Shown here piece after piece: positions 24,993 through 33,875 of a stretch of DNA of 64,000 bases. The stretch comes from Allorhizobium paknamense (GTDB lineage Bacteria; Pseudomonadota; Alphaproteobacteria; Rhizobiales; Rhizobiaceae), in assembly GCF_030815125.1 (NCBI RefSeq), contig NZ_JAUSWH010000007.1, forward strand, positions 124,001 to 188,000, written 5' to 3'. Under the pieces are notes generated by a model, which was not told the DNA's origin, did not search any database, and saw nothing but the letters and a program-made list of their open reading frames with translations. How positions within the stretch are numbered: position 1 is the stretch's first letter; every line of letters starts with the position of its first letter. Both the position numbers and the translations under genes were made by a program.

Positions 24993-25021
24993 TTGATTAT
25001 GACAGGGAGTTTTCTTATTTC
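24993..25021 (+). promoter_or_regulatory. Candidate promoter of the ornithine decarboxylase leader
   Basis: TTGATT at 24993-24998 and TATTTC ending at 25021, with a 17-base spacer. It would start a transcript of about 420 nt before the decarboxylase ATG, matching the size expected of the leader RNA. Confidence 0.4.
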
Positions 25022-25027
25022 CCCTCT

Positions 25028-25445
25028 TGCCCAAAGTCGCACGTGCCTGTGGGTGTCCGCCGACCCTCGATGTGGTGAGGAAATCGGTAAGGTACCTGGA
25101 ACTAACCCCTCCAGTCGTATTTCCGGCCAACCGGACATGCGAGGACATCTTGAAGCAACGACGGTGCGGGCCTTTCTGGTCTCTGCCGGCTTTCCATCAG
25201 CCGGGGTCACTGAAGAGGCACACCATCATTGCCGGACGTGCGGTGGGTTATCCCTCCAATCCATGGCAGACAAAGCGGACCCATGCCGGTGCTTGTGCGT
25301 TGGCCTAGGTCCACCGTATTGCGGACCGAGCGTTTTTACGTGCCAGGGTTTCCATCACTTGGCGTCGTCGAGGCATTCGCCGCCCTTTGTCCTTCCGGAA
25401 TCTGCAAGGATTCCGGGACCTTTGGCTTATGGAAGGGATCCAACG
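25028..25445 (+). ncRNA. Long structured leader of the decarboxylase gene, candidate speF RNA element
   Basis: A 541-bp gap precedes the decarboxylase, of which the last ~418 nt would be transcribed. An alphaproteobacterial cis-regulatory RNA named speF is known upstream of ornithine decarboxylase genes, and position and length fit it. Visible structure includes a hairpin CCGGAATC/GATTCCGG (25395-25416, loop TGCAAG) about 30 bases before the ATG. The reading frame of the decarboxylase happens to remain open through the leader, but without a ribosome binding site or protein-like composition. The named assignment is from context; I could not match the consensus. Confidence 0.5.
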
Positions 25446-26579
25446 ATGACCACCGCCCGCATCCTCGACTTCATCAATACCCGTCGTCCGGAAGGTCCCT
25501 GCCTTGTGGTGGATCTGGACGTGGTTCGCGGCAATTACAATGCTTTCCGCCGCGCTCTGCCGGACAGCGCCATCTACTATGCCGTCAAGGCCAATCCCGC
25601 GCCGGAAATCCTGTCGCTGCTGGCGTCGCTCGGTTCCAACTTCGATTGCGCTTCCGTGGCTGAAATCCAGATGGCGCTCGATGCCGGCGCCTCGGCCGAG
25701 CGCATCTCCTTCGGCAACACCATCAAGAAGGAGCGCGACATTGCCCGCGCCCACGCGCTCGGTGTCGATCTCTTCGCTGTGGACAGCCACGAGGAAGTGG
25801 AAAAGATTTCCCGTGCGGCCCCCGGTGCGCGCGTGTTCTGCCGCGTGCTGACCGATGGCGAAGGCGCTGAATGGCCGCTCAGCCGCAAGTTCGGCTGCGT
25901 GCCGCAGATGGCTGTGGACGTTCTGGTCTATGCCCACCAGCTGGGCCTGGAATCCTATGGCGTGTCCTTCCATGTCGGTTCGCAGATGACCAAGGTCGAT
26001 GCCTGGGATTCGGCGCTGGCCGATGCCAAGCGCGTCTTCGCACAGCTTTCCAAGCAGGGCATTCACCTGCAGATGGTCAACATGGGCGGTGGTTTCCCCA
26101 CCCGCTACCTGCGGGATATCCCGACGGCGGAAGCCTATGGCCAGGCCATTTCGGCATCCCTGAAGAAGCATTTCGGCAACAACATTCCGCGCACCATCAT
26201 CGAGCCCGGTCGCGGCATGGTGGGCAATGCCGGTGTGATCAAGGCCGAAGTGGTGCTGATCTCCAAGAAGTCGGACAATGACGGTCATCGCTGGGTCTTC
26301 CTCGATATCGGCAAGTTCGGCGGTCTGGCCGAGACCATGGACGAGGCGATCCGCTACCCGATCCGCACGCCGCGGGACGGTGACGAGCTGGAGCCCTGCG
26401 TGCTCGCCGGTCCGACCTGCGACAGCGCCGATGTGCTCTACGAAAAGAACATGTACCCGCTGCCGATCTCACTGACGATCGGCGACGAGGTGCTGATCGA
26501 AGGAACGGGCGCCTATACGACGACCTATTCCGCCGTGGCCTTCAACGGTTTCGAACCGCTGAAGTCCTACGTGATCTGA
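25446..26579 (+). CDS. odc: PLP-dependent ornithine (lysine/ornithine) decarboxylase, fold type III
   Basis: A 377-residue decarboxylase of the alanine-racemase-fold family that makes putrescine from ornithine. The PLP lysine is in YYAVKANPAPEIL, and the HVGSQ strand (SFHVGSQMTK), GGGFPTRYL glycine loop, EPGRGMVG phosphate site and the CGPTCDS-like LAGPTCDSADVLYE block with the catalytic Cys are all present. The ATG at 25446 is ten bases after GGAAGGG, and gives the standard N-terminus. Expression is probably controlled through the long leader. Activity on lysine as well is common in this group. Confidence 0.92.
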   Translation: MTTARILDFINTRRPEGPCLVVDLDVVRGNYNAFRRALPDSAIYYAVKANPAPEILSLLASLGSNFDCASVAEIQMALDAGASAERISFGNTIKKERDIARAHALGVDLFAVDSHEEVEKISRAAPGARVFCRVLTDGEGAEWPLSRKFGCVPQMAVDVLVYAHQLGLESYGVSFHVGSQMTKVDAWDSALADAKRVFAQLSKQGIHLQMVNMGGGFPTRYLRDIPTAEAYGQAISASLKKHFGNNIPRTIIEPGRGMVGNAGVIKAEVVLISKKSDNDGHRWVFLDIGKFGGLAETMDEAIRYPIRTPRDGDELEPCVLAGPTCDSADVLYEKNMYPLPISLTIGDEVLIEGTGAYTTTYSAVAFNGFEPLKSYVI

Positions 26580-26596
26580 CAGTCTGTTCAAGAATT

Positions 26597-26702
26597 GCTG
26601 CTGGCCTGGCGAAAATGGTGATTTCGAGAACCGGAACGGAGCGTACTTAACGTACGTGAGTACCGGAAGCGCAGAAATCGCCATTTGCAGACGGCCAGCA
26701 GC
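26597..26702. repeat. Large imperfect palindrome, probable repetitive element
   Basis: Outer arms GCTGCTGGCC (26597-26606) and GGCCAGCAGC (26693-26702), inner arms AAATGGTGATTTC and GAAATCGCCATTT, and a centre GCGTACTTAACGTACGTGAG. The total structure may extend to 26581-26722. No gene is seen between the decarboxylase and the acetyltransferase start. Confidence 0.65.
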
Positions 26703-26810
26703 GATTATTGGACGGACTGTGAGGTCTTGCTCCTCCGTGCCGGCCTCCCAGAGGGATTGACCGGCGCGGCCCTTCACAATTTCCTTGTCTTTCCAGGATG
26801 GGAGGCCGCC

Positions 26811-27461
26811 ATGGCCGCTGTTCTCGATCATCTTTACGCGCGCCCTGATACCAAGGCGCTTTCCAGCCTGCCGGGCCGTGCGCTGAAGCTGGTGCGCGCT
26901 TTCTTTGCGCAGCCGGCCTTCACCATCGGCACCGAAACGCCGGCGGATGTCGTGGCACGTGAAGCCCTGCTGGATCGTGCCATGGGCGCGGATCGTCAGA
27001 AGAAATCCTCGGAAAAGATCCGTCGTGGCCGCTTGCCTGCCGAAGGTCTGGCGCTGGTGGCCCGGGACCGTCAGGGGCATCTGATCGGCACGGTGCGTCT
27101 GTGGAACATCGAGGCAGGCGTCAACAGTGCCGGTCAGCCGGTCGAGGCTCTGCTGCTGGGCCCGCTCGCGGTCTCTTCCTCCGAAGAGGGCAAAGGCATC
27201 GGCTCGCGCCTGATGCGCGCGGCCATCGAAGAGGCAACGAAGCGTGGCCACGGGGCGATCCTGCTGGTGGGCGATGCGCCCTATTACGAGCGCTTCGGCT
27301 TCTCGGCGAGCAAGACCATGCATCTGCTCATGCCCGGCCCCTTTGCGCGCGACCGCTTCCTTGGCCTGGAGTTGAAGGCAGGCTGGCTGAAAGAGGCTGC
27401 CGGCATGGTGGTGCCCTCCGGGCGTCTGCTGGCGCGTCCCGGCCTCGTGCGCGTGCGCTGA
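26811..27461 (+). CDS. GNAT N-acetyltransferase (YhbS-like)
   Basis: A 216-residue protein. The central GNAT domain has LLLGPLAVSSSEEGKGIGSR, with the Q/RxxGxG/A acetyl-CoA loop as EGKGIGSRLMRAAIE, and GDAPYYERFGFSASKTMHL in the last motif. The first ~70 residues are helical and outside the domain. The ATG at 26811 follows GGAGG by five bases; a longer frame reaches back into the palindromic repeat and is rejected. The gene trails the decarboxylase by 230 bp with a repeat between, so co-transcription is uncertain. The substrate is unknown. Confidence 0.83.
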   Translation: MAAVLDHLYARPDTKALSSLPGRALKLVRAFFAQPAFTIGTETPADVVAREALLDRAMGADRQKKSSEKIRRGRLPAEGLALVARDRQGHLIGTVRLWNIEAGVNSAGQPVEALLLGPLAVSSSEEGKGIGSRLMRAAIEEATKRGHGAILLVGDAPYYERFGFSASKTMHLLMPGPFARDRFLGLELKAGWLKEAAGMVVPSGRLLARPGLVRVR

Positions 27462-27484
27462 ACTTTCTGAGAGTGATCGATAGG

Positions 27485-27515
27485 AGGGAGCGAAGCAGTC
27501 TTCGCTCCCTTTTTG
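27485..27515 (+). terminator. Intrinsic terminator after the acetyltransferase
   Basis: Eleven-base stem AGGGAGCGAAG/CTTCGCTCCCT with loop CAGT, then TTTTTG. Confidence 0.88.
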
Positions 27516-27614
27516 TGTCTCTGGAGGGCTTTTGATAATCGTCAAACATAGTTGTGTTTTTTGCGCAACAATTGTTAATTGCAGCCTTTCCGACCGTTAG
27601 GCTTTTCTGAAATA

Positions 27615-27628
27615 TTGATGCGGATCAA
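27615..27628 (+). promoter_or_regulatory. Perfect FNR/FixK-type binding site before ompW
   Basis: TTGATGCGGATCAA matches the anaerobox consensus TTGAT-N4-ATCAA at all ten conserved positions. It lies 83 bp before the ompW ATG, a good distance for an activator site. OmpW genes of other proteobacteria are known to respond to oxygen through FNR. Confidence 0.7.
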
Positions 27629-27710
27629 TAGCTTTCTCTCCGGCCCATGCTCTTTCTGATGGCACGAACTGCCGGGCAATGCTCGCGGCGTGACTGCAAG
27701 GAGAGAGACT

Positions 27711-28403
27711 ATGTTGAAATTTCAGATGCTGGGCCTGATGGCCGGTGTGGCTTTGACGCTTGGTGCTGCAAGCGCGTTGCAGGCGGCGGATCTGACGCAG
27801 CCGGCCCCGGCCGCGCCGGAAGCGGAATCGCCGCTCACCCCCCACAGCCCCTGGCAGGTGCGCGCCCGCGCGCTCGGCGTCATCCCCACGGATTCCGGCT
27901 CCGTCAGCGGTATTGCCGGTTCTGACCTGTCCTACAGCAACAGCATCACCCCGGAAGTGGATTTCAGCTACTTCTTCACCAAGAACATTGCCGCTGAACT
28001 CATTCTCGGCACCACCTCGGCCAATGTGAACGGCGCTGGCTCGATTGGCAGCCTTGGCAAGCTCGGCAAGATCTGGATCCTGCCGCCGACGGTCACGCTG
28101 CAATATCACTTCACCGATTTCGGCGCCTTCCAGCCCTATGTTGGCGCGGGCGTCAACTACACCATGTTCTACGATCAGAAGGCCACGGGTGCGGCCACAA
28201 ATCTTGATGTCAAGAACACCTTCGGTGCAGCCCTCCAGGTCGGTTTCGACTACATGATCAACGAGCATTGGGGTGTGAACGTCGACGTCAAGAAATACTA
28301 TCTGCGTCCGGATTTCGACGCCACGGTCGGCGGTTCCAAGGTCAAGGGCACCGCCAAGCTCGATCCCTGGCTGGTGGGCGCTGGCGTGACCTACCGCTTC
28401 TGA
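27711..28403 (+). CDS. ompW: OmpW-family outer membrane protein
   Basis: A 230-residue protein with a signal peptide (MLKFQMLGLMAGVALTLGAA, cleaved after about ALQAA), then an eight-stranded OmpW barrel. Landmarks are WQVRARALGVIPTDSG after the signal, DFSYFFTKNIAAELILGTT, LQYHF, YVGAGVNYTMFYD, and the final VTYRF with the C-terminal aromatic needed for barrel assembly. OmpW proteins form a small hydrophobic channel. AAGGAGAGAG precedes the ATG. The upstream FNR/FixK box suggests induction at low oxygen, and a terminator closes the single-gene unit. Confidence 0.92.
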   Translation: MLKFQMLGLMAGVALTLGAASALQAADLTQPAPAAPEAESPLTPHSPWQVRARALGVIPTDSGSVSGIAGSDLSYSNSITPEVDFSYFFTKNIAAELILGTTSANVNGAGSIGSLGKLGKIWILPPTVTLQYHFTDFGAFQPYVGAGVNYTMFYDQKATGAATNLDVKNTFGAALQVGFDYMINEHWGVNVDVKKYYLRPDFDATVGGSKVKGTAKLDPWLVGAGVTYRF

Positions 28404-28416
28404 GCGCAGAAAACAA

Positions 28417-28444
28417 AAAATGGCGGCCTTCTGGCCGCCATTTT
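28417..28444. terminator. Bidirectional intrinsic terminator between ompW and the chemoreceptor gene
   Basis: AAAATGGCGGCC/GGCCGCCATTTT with loop TTCT; A-run and T-run on the two sides serve both convergent genes. Confidence 0.9.
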
Positions 28445-28480
28445 GGTGTTGGGATACTGGCTTGTCAGGGAGATTTGGTC

Positions 28481-30331
28481 TTATGCCGCCTGACGGCGCC
28501 GATGTTGAGCTCCTCCGCCCGCAGCACCCGGCTCGCGGATCGTTGCGCGGCGGTTGAGCTGGAAGCGCTCCACAAGGCCGGACAGGGTCATTGCTCCGTT
28601 GGCAATCGTCTGGCTGATGGCGTTGGTTTCCTCCACCATCGCAGCATTCTGCTGGGTCATCTGGTCGAGCGCGTTGACGGCGCTGGAAATCTCCTGAAGG
28701 CCAAGGGCCTGTTCATCGGTGGCAGTGGCGATCACGTCGATATTCGTTTCGATACGAGCCACATATTCCTGGATCTGGGTGAGCGCCGTGCCGGTGGCTT
28801 CCACCAGGTCCACGCCGCTGGCCACCTCCGTGCCGGAGCGGTCGATCAGGGTGCGGATCTCGCGGGCCGCCTTGGCGGAACGTTGCGCCAGTTCACGCAC
28901 TTCCTGGGCAACCACGGCAAAGCCCTTGCCGGCTTCGCCTGCGCGTGCGGCTTCCACGCCCGCATTCAACGCCAGCAGATTGGTCTGGAAGGCGATTTCA
29001 TCAATGACACCGATGATCGTGCCGATCTCGCTGGAGGCGGTTTCGATCCGCTGCATGGCGGCAATGGTGTTGGTGACGACCCCGGATGAGGCCGCTGCCG
29101 ATTGAATGGCGTCCTTGACCAGTTGCCGCGTATCGCGGGCGCGTCCGGCGGACGCCTTGACGGTGGAGGCGACTTCTTCCAGGGCGGCGGCCGTTTCTTC
29201 CAGCGAGGATGCCTGCTGCTCGGTACGCCTGGACAGGTTGTCGGCGGCCTCCCGCATTTCCGCGCCTTGTTCGGTAAGCTGCCGCGTTTCGTTCAAGACG
29301 TTTTCGAGAGTCTTCTGGAACGTGCCGATTGCGTTGTTGAAGTCCTGGCGCAGGCTTTCAAAGCGTGGGTCGAAAGGCTTGTCCAGCGTGATGCGGATAT
29401 TGCAATCTGCAAGCCGGTTGAGACCGGCGCCCAACTCTTCCAGCACGAAACGCAGCGCCTCGGCTTCCTGCAGCCGCTGCGCCTCACGCGCGGCGCGTTG
29501 CGCTTCGGAGAGAGTGCGGGCTTCTTCCGTTTCGCCCTCAAGGCGTATCTTTTCCAGCCCTGCCTCGCGAAACACCGCCAATGCCCGGGCCATGTCGCCG
29601 ATTTCATCCTGCCGGGCGGTGTGCATGGGCGGGGTGTTCAAATTGCCTGCCGCCATTTCTCCCATCACGGCGGTGATCTCGCGCAGCGGCTTCAAGGCGC
29701 GCCGGCGCAGGAAGACAATGGAGGAAAGACAAAGGATCAAGAGCCCGCCACCCAGGGTGAAGCTGACCGCATCCAGCAGCGCTGCCTCTTCAGCGGCGGC
29801 GGTTTCGCGCTCCTTGCCATAGGTATTGCCGAGGTCGACCAGTTCGTTGACGGCGGCTTCGTGGGTATGGAAGCGCTGTTTGAGGGTAGCGAGCGTTGCC
29901 TGCAGGCGCCCGTCGTCATTGCCGCTCAGGGCGGGTACGGTATTGGTCTGTAATTCGCTCCAGAACTGGTCGCCCTTCACCAGCACGTCATTCTGCAATT
30001 TCTGTTTCAGGCTGTCCGGCAGCGTGGTGCCTTTCCAGTAGTCGCGGCGCTCCTGATACTGCCCCTTCAAAAGGTTTATGCGCTGCAGATTGGCCTCGCG
30101 CATGTCGGGATGAAGCACAGCCTCATTGACCAGCGAATAGGTCTCGACCACGTAAAGCGGTGGCGGCAGGATATCGGCAATCAGATCCTTGCTGTCGACG
30201 ATCTGCTGATAGATCGGCCCGTTGACCTTCAGCCGGCTGAGCGTTTCAAGGCCTGTTCCAAGCGTCAGCATGACCCCGAGGGCCAGGGCGATGCCTGTCG
30301 CCGTCACGGTGGAGGAAATAGTGAGTCGCAT
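28481..30331 (-). CDS. Methyl-accepting chemotaxis protein
   Basis: A 616-residue transducer. The first membrane segment ([20 protein letters not shown]) and the second ([20 protein letters not shown], about 185-205) enclose a ~160-residue periplasmic sensor with a helical, four-helix-bundle look. A HAMP domain follows ([20 protein letters not shown]), then a long coiled coil and the conserved hairpin tip [20 protein letters not shown]. No obvious C-terminal CheR-binding pentapeptide is present. The ATG at 30331 is chosen because it puts the membrane segment at the N-terminus. The ligand is unknown, and no che genes are nearby. Confidence 0.92.
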   Translation of the reverse strand: MRLTISSTVTATGIALALGVMLTLGTGLETLSRLKVNGPIYQQIVDSKDLIADILPPPLYVVETYSLVNEAVLHPDMREANLQRINLLKGQYQERRDYWKGTTLPDSLKQKLQNDVLVKGDQFWSELQTNTVPALSGNDDGRLQATLATLKQRFHTHEAAVNELVDLGNTYGKERETAAAEEAALLDAVSFTLGGGLLILCLSSIVFLRRRALKPLREITAVMGEMAAGNLNTPPMHTARQDEIGDMARALAVFREAGLEKIRLEGETEEARTLSEAQRAAREAQRLQEAEALRFVLEELGAGLNRLADCNIRITLDKPFDPRFESLRQDFNNAIGTFQKTLENVLNETRQLTEQGAEMREAADNLSRRTEQQASSLEETAAALEEVASTVKASAGRARDTRQLVKDAIQSAAASSGVVTNTIAAMQRIETASSEIGTIIGVIDEIAFQTNLLALNAGVEAARAGEAGKGFAVVAQEVRELAQRSAKAAREIRTLIDRSGTEVASGVDLVEATGTALTQIQEYVARIETNIDVIATATDEQALGLQEISSAVNALDQMTQQNAAMVEETNAISQTIANGAMTLSGLVERFQLNRRATIREPGAAGGGAQHRRRQAA

Positions 30332-30505
30332 CGAGCCGTCAGTTCCTCGTATCGCGCCCGATATAGGTGATATCGGATCTGCTTCATTCGGGAACATTTT
30401 GCTGTTGGATAATTTCGAAAATCTTAAAAAGACTTGATTTTTTTAGGAAATTATGAAGCCGGAAATTGCATCCCGGCTTCAGGGCGGGACAGGGGATTGA
30501 ACTTG

Positions 30506-31489
30506 TCAACCCTTGATGTCAACAACGCCGCAATCGCCCGCAGCAGAGGCAAATGCCAGAAGATGGCCGCTGGCGCTCCAGCCCATGCAGGTAATCGCTC
30601 CCTTGCCCGGACGGCGCAGCAGGGCCTCCTTGCCATCGGCCAGCCGTACGGCGAGGATCATGCCATCGATGAAGCCGATGGCGAGCACCTCTTCCGCCGG
30701 ATGAAAGGCCACCTGCGTGACCATGATATTGGCGCGCGTGCCCAGTTCCTGCGGGGCCTTGCCCATCGGGCCGTCCTTGGAGGCAAAGGGCCAGACGATG
30801 GCCGCAGGGGCACCGGAAGAGGCAAGCCACTTGCCCTTGGCTGACCAGGAAATGGATTTCACCTTGGCGGGATAGCCGGTCATGCGCATGTGGCGCGTGT
30901 CCGCGCCGCCGTCCAGCTTCCATCCATGCAGGGCATTTTCCTGCATGGTGGTCACGAGAAAGCGGCCATCCGGCGAGAAGCTGACGCCGTTATGCGCGCC
31001 CTTCCATTCCAGATCCACCGGCTTGCCTTCGGCTGCGGCAAAGCGCAGCGTGACCCCATTATAGCGGGCAATGGCGATCCTGAGGCCCTTGGGGGCAAAG
31101 GCCAGACCCTCGACGCTGCGTTCCTCGGCATAGTCGTAGGTCTTGCCGTCTGCCATTCGCACAAAGGCTTGCTTGCCCACGGCATAGGCCACCGCGCCCT
31201 GCGGACCGGCAGCCACGGCGGAGATCCATTTGCGCGGCACGGAGGCCAGTTCGGTGACGCTGCCGTCATGGGCAATGCGCAGCACCTTGCCGTCCTCGCC
31301 GCCGGTCAGCAGCGTCTGGTTCTGCTCATCCTTCACCACGGTCAGCAGGCCCTGATGGGCCTCGGTCGCCTTCTCGCCGCCATCGAGGCGGTGGATCGTC
31401 CCGGCGGAGGTGGCGAAAACCGGAATATCGCCCAGAAAGGCCGCGCTGAGTACGTGGCCTTCCAGATCAAGCGGTGCAACAGTCGGCAT
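30506..31489 (-). CDS. WD40-repeat protein coupled to the COG0523 GTPase gene
   Basis: A 327-residue cytoplasmic beta-propeller-like protein. Several WD40-type blades are visible, for example GLLTVVKDEQNQTLLTGGED, GAHNGVSFSPDGRFLVTTMQ, KVKSISWSAKGKWLASSG and QVAFHPAEEVLAIGFIDG. Its start overlaps the stop of the GTPase gene by one base pair set (ATGA), so the two are translated together and probably work together. In other alphaproteobacteria WD40 proteins beside zinc-regulated GTPases occur, but their task is unknown. Confidence 0.85.
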   Translation of the reverse strand: MPTVAPLDLEGHVLSAAFLGDIPVFATSAGTIHRLDGGEKATEAHQGLLTVVKDEQNQTLLTGGEDGKVLRIAHDGSVTELASVPRKWISAVAAGPQGAVAYAVGKQAFVRMADGKTYDYAEERSVEGLAFAPKGLRIAIARYNGVTLRFAAAEGKPVDLEWKGAHNGVSFSPDGRFLVTTMQENALHGWKLDGGADTRHMRMTGYPAKVKSISWSAKGKWLASSGAPAAIVWPFASKDGPMGKAPQELGTRANIMVTQVAFHPAEEVLAIGFIDGMILAVRLADGKEALLRRPGKGAITCMGWSASGHLLAFASAAGDCGVVDIKG

Positions 31490-32604
31490 CAGGCTGCGGC
31501 CTCACAGGCCTTGAAGCTGGCTTCCAGCTTTTCGCGGTCCAGTTCGCGGCCAATGAAGACGAGGCGCGTCTCGTGCTTTTCATTGTCCTTCCAGGGACGC
31601 TGGTGGTCGCCTTCGATGATCATGTGCACGCCCTGCACCACGTAACGCTCCGGATCGCCCTTGAAGGCGATGATGCCCTTCAGGCGCAGGATGTTCGGCC
31701 CCTGCGTCTGTGTCACCTTCTGGATCCAGGGGAAGAAACGGTCCGGGTTCATCTCGCCGCCGCGCAGCGAAATCGAGGTCACCGTCACGTCATGGATCGG
31801 CGAGGGGGCGTGATGGTGATGGCCATGGTCGTGATGGTCATGGTCGTGATCATGGTGATGGTGGTCATGATCGTGATGGTGGCCATGATGATCATGATGG
31901 TGATGGTCGTGATCGCAATCCGGCCCGCAGACATGGTCGGGATCGTCATGATCGAGGAAGTGCGGATCGTTTTCCAGCGCCCGTTCCAGATTGAAGGCGC
32001 CCTGGTTCAGCACCTTGGTCAGATCGACGCCGGAGCGGGTGGTGGTATAGATGCGCGCCGACGGATTGATGGCGCGGACGATGTCCTCGATCTGGTGCAG
32101 TTCCGCATGGCTGACGAGGTCGGTCTTGTTGATGACCACCACATCGGCAAAGGCGATCTGGTCCTCGGCTTCGCGGCTGTCCTTCAGGCGCAGCGGCAGG
32201 TGCTTGGCGTCGACCAGCGCCACCACGGCATCCAGCTCCGTCTTGGTACGCACGTCGTCATCCATGAAGAAGGTCTGGGCCACCGGTACCGGATCGGCCA
32301 ACCCGGTGGTTTCAACGATGATGCCGTCGAAACGGTCCGGGCGGCGCATCAACCCCTCCACCACGCGGATCAGGTCGCCGCGCACCGTGCAGCAGACGCA
32401 GCCATTGTTCATCTCGTAGATTTCTTCGTCCGATTCGACGATCAGGTCGTTGTCGATGCCGATTTCGCCGAATTCATTGACGATGACCGCATATTTCTTG
32501 CCGTGGTTTTCCGAGAGGATACGGTTGAGCAGCGTTGTCTTGCCGGCGCCGAGATAGCCGGTGAGCACGGTGACGGGTGTGGGTTTTGCAGCGGCTTCAC
32601 TCAT
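31489..32604 (-). CDS. COG0523 (CobW-like) metal-chaperone GTPase with a histidine-rich loop
   Basis: A 371-residue G3E GTPase. The Walker A loop [12 protein letters not shown] is at residues 16-27, the metal-binding [11 protein letters not shown] (CxCC) at about 69-79, and the NKTD guanine-specificity motif near 155. A linker at about 205-265 is packed with His and Asp (runs of DHHHHDH and [12 protein letters not shown]), fitting a zinc store or sensor, before the C-terminal CobW domain. Such proteins deliver zinc to client enzymes when the metal is scarce. The possible Zur site upstream and the coupled WD40 gene support a zinc role; cobalt cannot be excluded. Confidence 0.9.
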   Translation of the reverse strand: MSEAAAKPTPVTVLTGYLGAGKTTLLNRILSENHGKKYAVIVNEFGEIGIDNDLIVESDEEIYEMNNGCVCCTVRGDLIRVVEGLMRRPDRFDGIIVETTGLADPVPVAQTFFMDDDVRTKTELDAVVALVDAKHLPLRLKDSREAEDQIAFADVVVINKTDLVSHAELHQIEDIVRAINPSARIYTTTRSGVDLTKVLNQGAFNLERALENDPHFLDHDDPDHVCGPDCDHDHHHHDHHGHHHDHDHHHHDHDHDHHDHGHHHHAPSPIHDVTVTSISLRGGEMNPDRFFPWIQKVTQTQGPNILRLKGIIAFKGDPERYVVQGVHMIIEGDHQRPWKDNEKHETRLVFIGRELDREKLEASFKACEAAA

Positions 32605-32645
32605 GGGGAACCTCAGTTGTTGATGGCCGGCGGGGATGGCGGCCT

Positions 32646-32658
32646 GTAATGTTGTTAC
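32646..32658 (-). promoter_or_regulatory. Possible Zur-type inverted repeat
   Basis: GTAATGTTGTTAC, with GTAA/TTAC arms, is 41 bp upstream of the GTPase ATG. Alphaproteobacterial Zur sites are AT-rich dyads of similar sequence, and COG0523 genes are common Zur targets. Only one dyad is visible and the match is short. Confidence 0.35.
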
Positions 32659-32695
32659 TCATATAGGCGCGGCTTCGCGGCGATTCAAAGGTTTT

Positions 32696-33499
32696 TCAAG
32701 CGTCGGGCGTTTCGAAAATTTGAAGATCGAAACGGTGCACGTCCTCGATGAGGGCGGTAAGGCCGGAAATGGCGTGGGCAAGCAGCCGCTCGCCCTTCTC
32801 CGCCGTTGCCGCACCGGCATTGCCGGCCACGCCTGCGGGGTTCAGGTCGCGCATCATCCAGCCGAAGGCATGCGGACCATAGGCGCGCAAATGGTTAAAG
32901 TCGCGGGCAAAATCGCTCTGGCGGGAGGTGAAGTCCTGCGCCTTGTCCATCTTGACCAGATCGGGCCTCAGCGCCAGCATCACGGAGGTTTCGATCAGGC
33001 CGCCATGGATGTCGATGGCCTTGTCCTGCGGCGCGATCACGCCCTCCGGCACGCCGAAACGCGTCCAGCTCGTCGCTACTGCCAGCATGGAAAACCGCAC
33101 CCGCGCCTCGGTCGCCACCAGCGTCATCAGCGGTGAATTGCCGCCATGGGCGTTCAGCAGCACCAGTTTGCGAATGCCGAGGCCGTTCAGCGCGCGGGCG
33201 ATGTCCAGCCAGCGATGCAGCGCCTCCTCGGCGGTCAGGCTTTCGGTTCCCGCCACATCCATATGCTCCACGGAATAGCCGACCCGTTCCACCGGCAGGA
33301 AGGTGACGGGCAGATGCTCCGGCAGGGCAGTTTTCAGCCGCTCCACGATCCCTTCGGCAATCAGGCTGTCGGTCTCGAAGGGCAGGTGCGGCCCGTGCTG
33401 CTCATGAGCGCCGAGCGGCAGCACCGCGATCCAGTCACGGCGGCTTTCGGTATCCAGGGTCAGGGCATTTTCGCTGAACTGACGGTGTGGTTTCGGCAT
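32696..33499 (-). CDS. Creatininase-family amidohydrolase
   Basis: A 267-residue metal-dependent hydrolase. The N-terminal metal motif AVLPLGAHEQHGPHLPFETD (Glu and His ligands), the central LVLLNAHGGNSPLM and IDIHGGLIETSVML with further His/Glu ligands are characteristic of the creatinine amidohydrolase/MftE family. Members open cyclic amides or formamides, including creatinine and pyrimidine/flavin-pathway intermediates; the substrate here is unclear. It is upstream of the GTPase gene on the same strand (91 bp) and may or may not share its transcript. Confidence 0.83.
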   Translation of the reverse strand: MPKPHRQFSENALTLDTESRRDWIAVLPLGAHEQHGPHLPFETDSLIAEGIVERLKTALPEHLPVTFLPVERVGYSVEHMDVAGTESLTAEEALHRWLDIARALNGLGIRKLVLLNAHGGNSPLMTLVATEARVRFSMLAVATSWTRFGVPEGVIAPQDKAIDIHGGLIETSVMLALRPDLVKMDKAQDFTSRQSDFARDFNHLRAYGPHAFGWMMRDLNPAGVAGNAGAATAEKGERLLAHAISGLTALIEDVHRFDLQIFETPDA

Positions 33500-33572
33500 C
33501 TGGTATCACCGGTCTTGCTGGGTCAGAGTGCTTCCCTGTTTACCGGAAACACTTTGGCTCTCTGTTTTATTA

Positions 33573-33695
33573 CCAAGGCTCGAAGATGCGTCAGCCTCCT
33601 CGCCTTGAAGGGATTTCGAATATCTCAAATGCATCAAGGGCTTGAGATATTTGAAAGGGAAATACGAACTGCCATTTTCAATGACTCTTCGTATT
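33573..33695 (-). repeat. Three-palindrome mosaic repeat, copy A (inverted)
   Basis: Reads CCAAGGCTCGAAGATGCG ... GAATATCTCAA ... CTTCGTATT, the reverse of copies at 35566-35688 and 37705-37826. Each palindrome (ATACGAAG/CTTCGTAT; GAATATCTCAA/TTGAGATATTC; CCAAGGC/GCCTTGA) is self-complementary. Together with the next element it fills the gap between the creatininase and MarR genes. Confidence 0.75.
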
Positions 33696-33697
33696 AC

Positions 33698-33742
33698 GCA
33701 TGTCCGAACGGAAAACCGGTTTCCCCTTTTTCCGGAAATGCT
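33698..33742 (-). repeat. CCGGAAATGC-type palindromic repeat
   Basis: GCATGTCCGAACGGAAAACC followed by CCTTTTTCCGGAAATGC-like sequence; it resembles the inverted copy at 16993-17039 and abuts the mosaic repeat. Confidence 0.5.
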
Positions 33743-33875
33743 CTAATGATCCCGGCATATCCTAAGAGCATGATCGTGGAAAAGGAAAATTGGTTTTCCT
33801 TCCGCCCATGCAGGAAGACAACAGGCTGTCGCCGTTCCGCGAGGGGATCGCGGTGAAGGCTGCGGCGGAGGCGCC

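Noticed and set aside
24993..25445. In-frame extension of the ornithine decarboxylase by about 150 residues
   Set aside because: Composition is unlike the enzyme, there is no ribosome binding site, the standard N-terminus starts at 25446, and a leader RNA is expected here.
30890..31645. Long open frames opposite the WD40, GTPase and other real genes
   Set aside because: They are shadows produced by the high GC content; they lack start signals and recognised domains.
31800..31925. Apparent simple-sequence tract rich in CATGATGGTGATGG
   Set aside because: It is the coding sequence of the His/Asp-rich loop of the GTPase on the minus strand, not a separate repeat.
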